A stretch of 8,104 nt of DNA from Microbacteriaceae bacterium (GTDB lineage: Bacteria > Actinomycetota > Actinomycetes > Actinomycetales > Microbacteriaceae). A program made the position numbers and the translations under genes. Shown in pieces: positions 5,567 through 8,104 of the stretch (the first letter of the stretch is position 1; each line of letters starts with the position of its first letter). Location of the stretch: the NCBI GenBank assembly GCA_017744755.1, contig JAGIAU010000088.1, forward strand, positions 1 through 8,104. Direction: 5' to 3'. The notes beneath the pieces were generated by a model that worked only from the letters and a program-made list of their open reading frames with translations, was not told the DNA's origin and searched no databases.

Positions 5567-6249
5567 CGGGGCGCCCCCGCGGCCGACGCGCCGGCGCTCC
5601 CGGCGGCGACGCCGGCGAGGACACCGCGCTCGATCCGCTGCACCAGATCGATCATGTGCGCCGCGGACGCGGCATACGCCCCGTCGCCACGATGGTACGG
5701 ATCGAGGACGTCGTCGGCCCCCGGATCGTCCGGCGGGAGGGCGAATCCCCTGCGCATCGCCGCGGCGTCGACGACCGCCTCGAGGACGGCCGCAGGCGCG
5801 CCGCTCGCCGCCTCCCTCGCCGTCCCGGCGAGCACGCCCGAGGCGACGGCATCGTCGAGCAGCCGCGCGAATTCGTTGAGCGCGAACACGCGTCGGCTCG
5901 CGCTCGGCAGCACCATCACGACCTCGCGGCGGTGCTCGCGGGCGAGTCCGAGCACGAGGTCGGCGTCGGCGACAAGGTCGCGCTCGAGCTGGCGGGCGGC
6001 GTGCGGATCGACGAGGACCGCTCCGGCGACCCCGCCACGGTCGAGCAACGCAGCCATCGGCGGCTCGATGGGCCGACCGACCATCGCAAGGGTGCCAGCG
6101 CTCGTCACCAGCACATCGGTCGTCCAGCGCGCATCCCCGGTCGCGGCGGCGATGCGAGCGAGGGCGCTGCGCAACAGGCGCTCCGCGTAGGGGGAACGGC
6201 AGATGTTCCCCGTGCACACGACGAGGACGCGGAACGTCCCCTCGCTCAT
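5563..6249 (-). CDS. Low-molecular-weight protein-tyrosine phosphatase
   Basis: Cytosolic cysteine phosphatase of the LMW-PTP (Wzb-like) family, expected to remove phosphate from the tyrosine tail of the kinase encoded immediately upstream. The active-site loop CTGNICRS is at residues 12-19 (nucleophile C12, R18), and the general-acid motif is DPYHRG at 183-188 (D183). The protein has 228 residues against roughly 150 for typical members; the extra length is mainly between the active-site loop and the DPY motif (about residues 120-175, Ala-rich), plus an Ala/Gly tail. The ATG at 6247-6249 overlaps the kinase stop (ATGA) and has no Shine-Dalgarno, which indicates coupled translation. Its own stop overlaps the next gene's GTG. 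Confidence 0.92.
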   Translation of the reverse strand: MSEGTFRVLVVCTGNICRSPYAERLLRSALARIAAATGDARWTTDVLVTSAGTLAMVGRPIEPPMAALLDRGGVAGAVLVDPHAARQLERDLVADADLVLGLAREHRREVVMVLPSASRRVFALNEFARLLDDAVASGVLAGTAREAASGAPAAVLEAVVDAAAMRRGFALPPDDPGADDVLDPYHRGDGAYAASAAHMIDLVQRIERGVLAGVAAGSAGASAAGAPR

Positions 6250-7736
6250 GAGACGGTGCGCCGAGCGGGTCCGGTCGGGGGGACGCCGGGCGTCTGCCGG
6301 CGCACGGGCGCGTCGGCCGGGGTCAAGCCCTGGCCGAAGCCGGTCTCCCCGGTGCCGCCGTAGCCGTAGCCATAGCCGTAGGCGCCGTAGCCGTAGCGGC
6401 CGTAGCCGTAGGCATCGGGGCCACGCGTGGGCAGCATCGTGAGCACGATGCCGGCGATGTGCGCGCCGACGTTCTGCAGCGACTCGAGCGAGCCGCTGAC
6501 CTGCCCGCGGTGCGTCTTGCCTGCGGCGACGACGACGAGCGCGCCGCGCACGTGCTTCGACAGCAGCGCCGAGTCGGTGACGGGCAGGAGCGGCGGGGCA
6601 TCGATCAGGACGATGTCGTACTCCTGCTCGACGTGGCGGAGCAGATTCACCATCGCCTGCGAGCCGAGGAGCTCGGATGGGTTCGGCGGCATGGCGCCCG
6701 CGGGGAGAATCGCGAGGTTCTTCAGGCCCCAGAGCTGCGTCGCGTCCTGGAGGCGGACGCGAGCGATGAGCACATCGGAGAGGCCGACCGCCCCTTCGAT
6801 CCCGAACATCTCGGCGACGCTCGGACTGCGCAGATCGCCGTCGATCAGGAGCACACGCGCACCCGACTGGGCCATCACGATCGCGAGGTTCGCCGAGGTC
6901 GTCGACTTGCCCTCGGCCGGGACGGAGGAGGTGACGACGAACGACCGCGGCCCGCCTTCGACATCGAGGAACTGCAGGTTCGTCCGCAGGCTACGGAACG
7001 CCTCGGCACGCGGGCTGCGTGGCTCGGTCTGGACGATGAGCGGTCGCTTGGGGGCGAACTTGTCGAAGGCGATGCCGCCGAGGATCGGCGACTGGGTGAG
7101 CTGGCGCACGTGGTGCTCGCCGCGGATCCGGGTGTCGAGGACTTCGATGAGGAGCGCGATCGCGAGGCCCACGACGAGGCCCAGCAGGACCCCGAGCGCG
7201 AGATTGAGCTTCGTGTTGGGGGAGATCGGCTCGGTCGGGACCTCAGCGGGCGTGAGGATCGTCACGACGACGGGCGAGGCCTCGCCCTCGGCTGGGCGGG
7301 TGAGCTCCGAGGCCTGGGTGCGGAATGACGCGGTGACCGCGTTCGCGATGTTCGCCGCTTCCACAGGGTCGGCCCGCGTGACCGTGATCTCCAGGTTGAC
7401 GGAGTTGAGGACGGCGCTGGCGGAGACCGAATCGGCGAGCTCCGTCGCCGTCTCGTCGAGACCCAGCTCGGGGTCGTCGACGACGGCGTCCAGCACCGTC
7501 GGCGACGAGACCGCGGCGGGGAACGAGCGAATGATCGTCTGCGCGAACGTCGTGCCCTGGGCGAACTCCGTGATCGACCCGCCGTTCTGCACGGACACGA
7601 AGGACAGCGTCCGCGCCTGGTACTTCGGCGTCATGAGCAGGCTCGCGACCGCCGCCGCCGCGACGCCGACGAGCGTCAGGGCGACGACGAGCACCCAGCG
7701 CTTCCGCAGCACGCGGATGTAGTCGCGCAGCTCCAC
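6246..7736 (-). CDS. Polysaccharide co-polymerase / BY-type tyrosine autokinase
   Basis: 496-residue inner-membrane protein joining a Wzz-type chain-length domain to a bacterial tyrosine kinase, as in Wzc; Firmicutes usually split these parts (CpsC/CpsD). Membrane helix 1 is at about 15-35, the extracytoplasmic part at 36-176, a Pro-rich segment VPTEPISPNTK at 166-176 and helix 2 at about 177-199. The kinase domain shows the ExxRxxR oligomerisation motif (E245, R248, R251), Walker A with K277 (SSVPAEGKSTT), Walker A' VLLIDGD (295-301) and Walker B IVLIDAPP (375-382). The C-terminus has a tyrosine cluster (eight Tyr at 443-459), the expected autophosphorylation site. The GTG start (7734-7736) has GGAGGAGG four bases upstream. 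It probably regulates polymerisation and export of a surface polysaccharide together with the phosphatase, whose ATG overlaps its stop. Confidence 0.95.
   Translation of the reverse strand: MELRDYIRVLRKRWVLVVALTLVGVAAAAVASLLMTPKYQARTLSFVSVQNGGSITEFAQGTTFAQTIIRSFPAAVSSPTVLDAVVDDPELGLDETATELADSVSASAVLNSVNLEITVTRADPVEAANIANAVTASFRTQASELTRPAEGEASPVVVTILTPAEVPTEPISPNTKLNLALGVLLGLVVGLAIALLIEVLDTRIRGEHHVRQLTQSPILGGIAFDKFAPKRPLIVQTEPRSPRAEAFRSLRTNLQFLDVEGGPRSFVVTSSVPAEGKSTTSANLAIVMAQSGARVLLIDGDLRSPSVAEMFGIEGAVGLSDVLIARVRLQDATQLWGLKNLAILPAGAMPPNPSELLGSQAMVNLLRHVEQEYDIVLIDAPPLLPVTDSALLSKHVRGALVVVAAGKTHRGQVSGSLESLQNVGAHIAGIVLTMLPTRGPDAYGYGRYGYGAYGYGYGYGGTGETGFGQGLTPADAPVRRQTPGVPPTGPARRTVS
6360..6416 (-). 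repeat. Imperfect hexamer repeat encoding the Tyr-Gly tail
   Basis: A run of imperfect 6-base units (GCCGTA and variants on the plus strand) encodes alternating Tyr and Gly with an Arg and an Ala interruption, residues 441-459 of the kinase. Seven tyrosines use TAC and one TAT. Because the unit is six bases, gain or loss of copies would keep the frame while changing the number of phosphoacceptor tyrosines. Confidence 0.8.
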
Positions 7737-7740
7737 GTCG

Positions 7741-7748
7741 CCTCCTCC
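7741..7748 (-). promoter_or_regulatory. Ribosome binding site of the autokinase gene
   Basis: GGAGGAGG on the minus strand ends four bases before the GTG at 7736. It is the strongest Shine-Dalgarno in this gene cluster and marks the entry point for translation of the four overlapping genes. The whole 55-base gap (7737-7791) after galE shows no clear -10/-35 pair, so transcription from upstream is likely. Confidence 0.8.
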
Positions 7749-7791
7749 GTCTCAGCCGGACTAGCATCCCACAGCAGGAGCCGGTGGGCTG

Positions 7792-8104
7792 TCAGGGGCG
7801 GCGCGAGGGATGCGTCGCCGCCGCGCTCCGCGCCATGTCCGCCAGGTCGCGCTCGGCTCTCCACCGGAGATCGCGTTCCGCCGCCGCGGACGAGGCCACG
7901 ATGCGGGCGGGGTCGCCAGCGCGGCGAGGACCGATCTCGGGAGTGAACGCGCTGCCCGTCGCCTCGGCGAGCGCGCGCATGATCTCCCGAACCGATGTCC
8001 CGGTGCCGGTGCCCAGGTTGTACACCGGCAGCAGCGCATCGCCACGGCCAAGCGCCAAGGCCGCCGCGACGTGCGCCGCCGCGACGTCGGCGACGTGCAC
8101 GTAG
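7792..8104 (-). CDS. galE: UDP-glucose 4-epimerase, C-terminal part (cut by window)
   Basis: Only the last 104 codons are present; the 5' end lies beyond base 8104. The fragment belongs to the extended short-chain dehydrogenase fold and interconverts UDP-glucose and UDP-galactose (or the related sugar pair). Family landmarks in order are YVHVADVAAAH (the conserved Y-I/V-H-V-D block), VYNLGTGTGTSVREIM, and RRAGDPARIVASS, which precedes the final DLRW region. The catalytic Tyr-x-x-x-Lys and Rossmann glycines lie outside the window. It precedes the autokinase by 55 bases on the same strand and would supply activated sugar for the polysaccharide. Another NAD-dependent sugar epimerase of this family is possible, but GalE fits best. 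Confidence 0.88.
   Translation of the reverse strand, partial: YVHVADVAAAHVAAALALGRGDALLPVYNLGTGTGTSVREIMRALAEATGSAFTPEIGPRRAGDPARIVASSAAAERDLRWRAERDLADMARSAAATHPSRRP

Noticed and set aside
4547..6217. Single 556-codon protein extending the Asp-box gene upstream
   Set aside because: The upstream part is the out-of-frame shadow of the phosphatase gene; the GTG at 5566 overlapping its stop is the natural start.
7768..7792. Possible terminator between galE and the autokinase gene
   Set aside because: Only competing 5-bp stems (CCCAC/GTGGG or ACAGC/GCTGT) can form, with no U-tract; read-through from galE is more likely.

Overview
The window is GC-rich, every supported gene lies on the minus strand, several genes start with GTG, and genes are joined by 4-base start/stop overlaps. 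The protein families (an Rv2578c-type radical SAM enzyme, a fused Wzz/Wzc-type tyrosine autokinase, a DUF4012 protein and an LAXTG sortase substrate) point to a high-GC actinobacterium. Microbacteriaceae or a near relative is my best guess; I cannot name the genus.

Reading in the direction of transcription (high to low coordinates), the right half is an envelope or exopolysaccharide locus. It begins with the 3' end of a UDP-glucose 4-epimerase (galE, cut by the window edge). Next come a polysaccharide co-polymerase/tyrosine autokinase, a low-molecular-weight tyrosine phosphatase, a single-pass membrane protein with two Asp-box (BNR) motifs, and a DUF4012 membrane-anchored protein. The last four genes are linked by three successive 4-base overlaps (ATGA, GTGA, ATGA), so they are almost certainly translated as one unit. 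The kinase and phosphatase are a writer/eraser pair expected to control polysaccharide chain length and export. The last two proteins have no assigned function and are the least understood part of the unit.

A separate short gene follows (1972-2445), with its own ribosome binding site and a strong downstream hairpin. It encodes a small secreted protein ending in an LAYTG sortase signal, so it is probably attached to the cell wall by a class E sortase.

The left part is a two-gene DNA-damage operon: a radical SAM protein of the Rv2578c/SplB-like group and thymidine kinase (tdk), 11 bases apart. Just before the radical SAM start codon lies a perfect LexA/SOS box of the Gram-positive/actinobacterial type. 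It overlaps a plausible promoter whose +1 would fall on the A of the ATG, suggesting a leaderless, SOS-induced transcript.

The first 280 bases hold no convincing gene. They contain a 13-bp stem overlapping the tdk stop codon, a second very stable terminator-like hairpin about 120 bases further on, and a G-rich (minus strand) quadruplex-type motif at the window edge. No tRNA, rRNA, CRISPR array, insertion sequence or attachment site was found.
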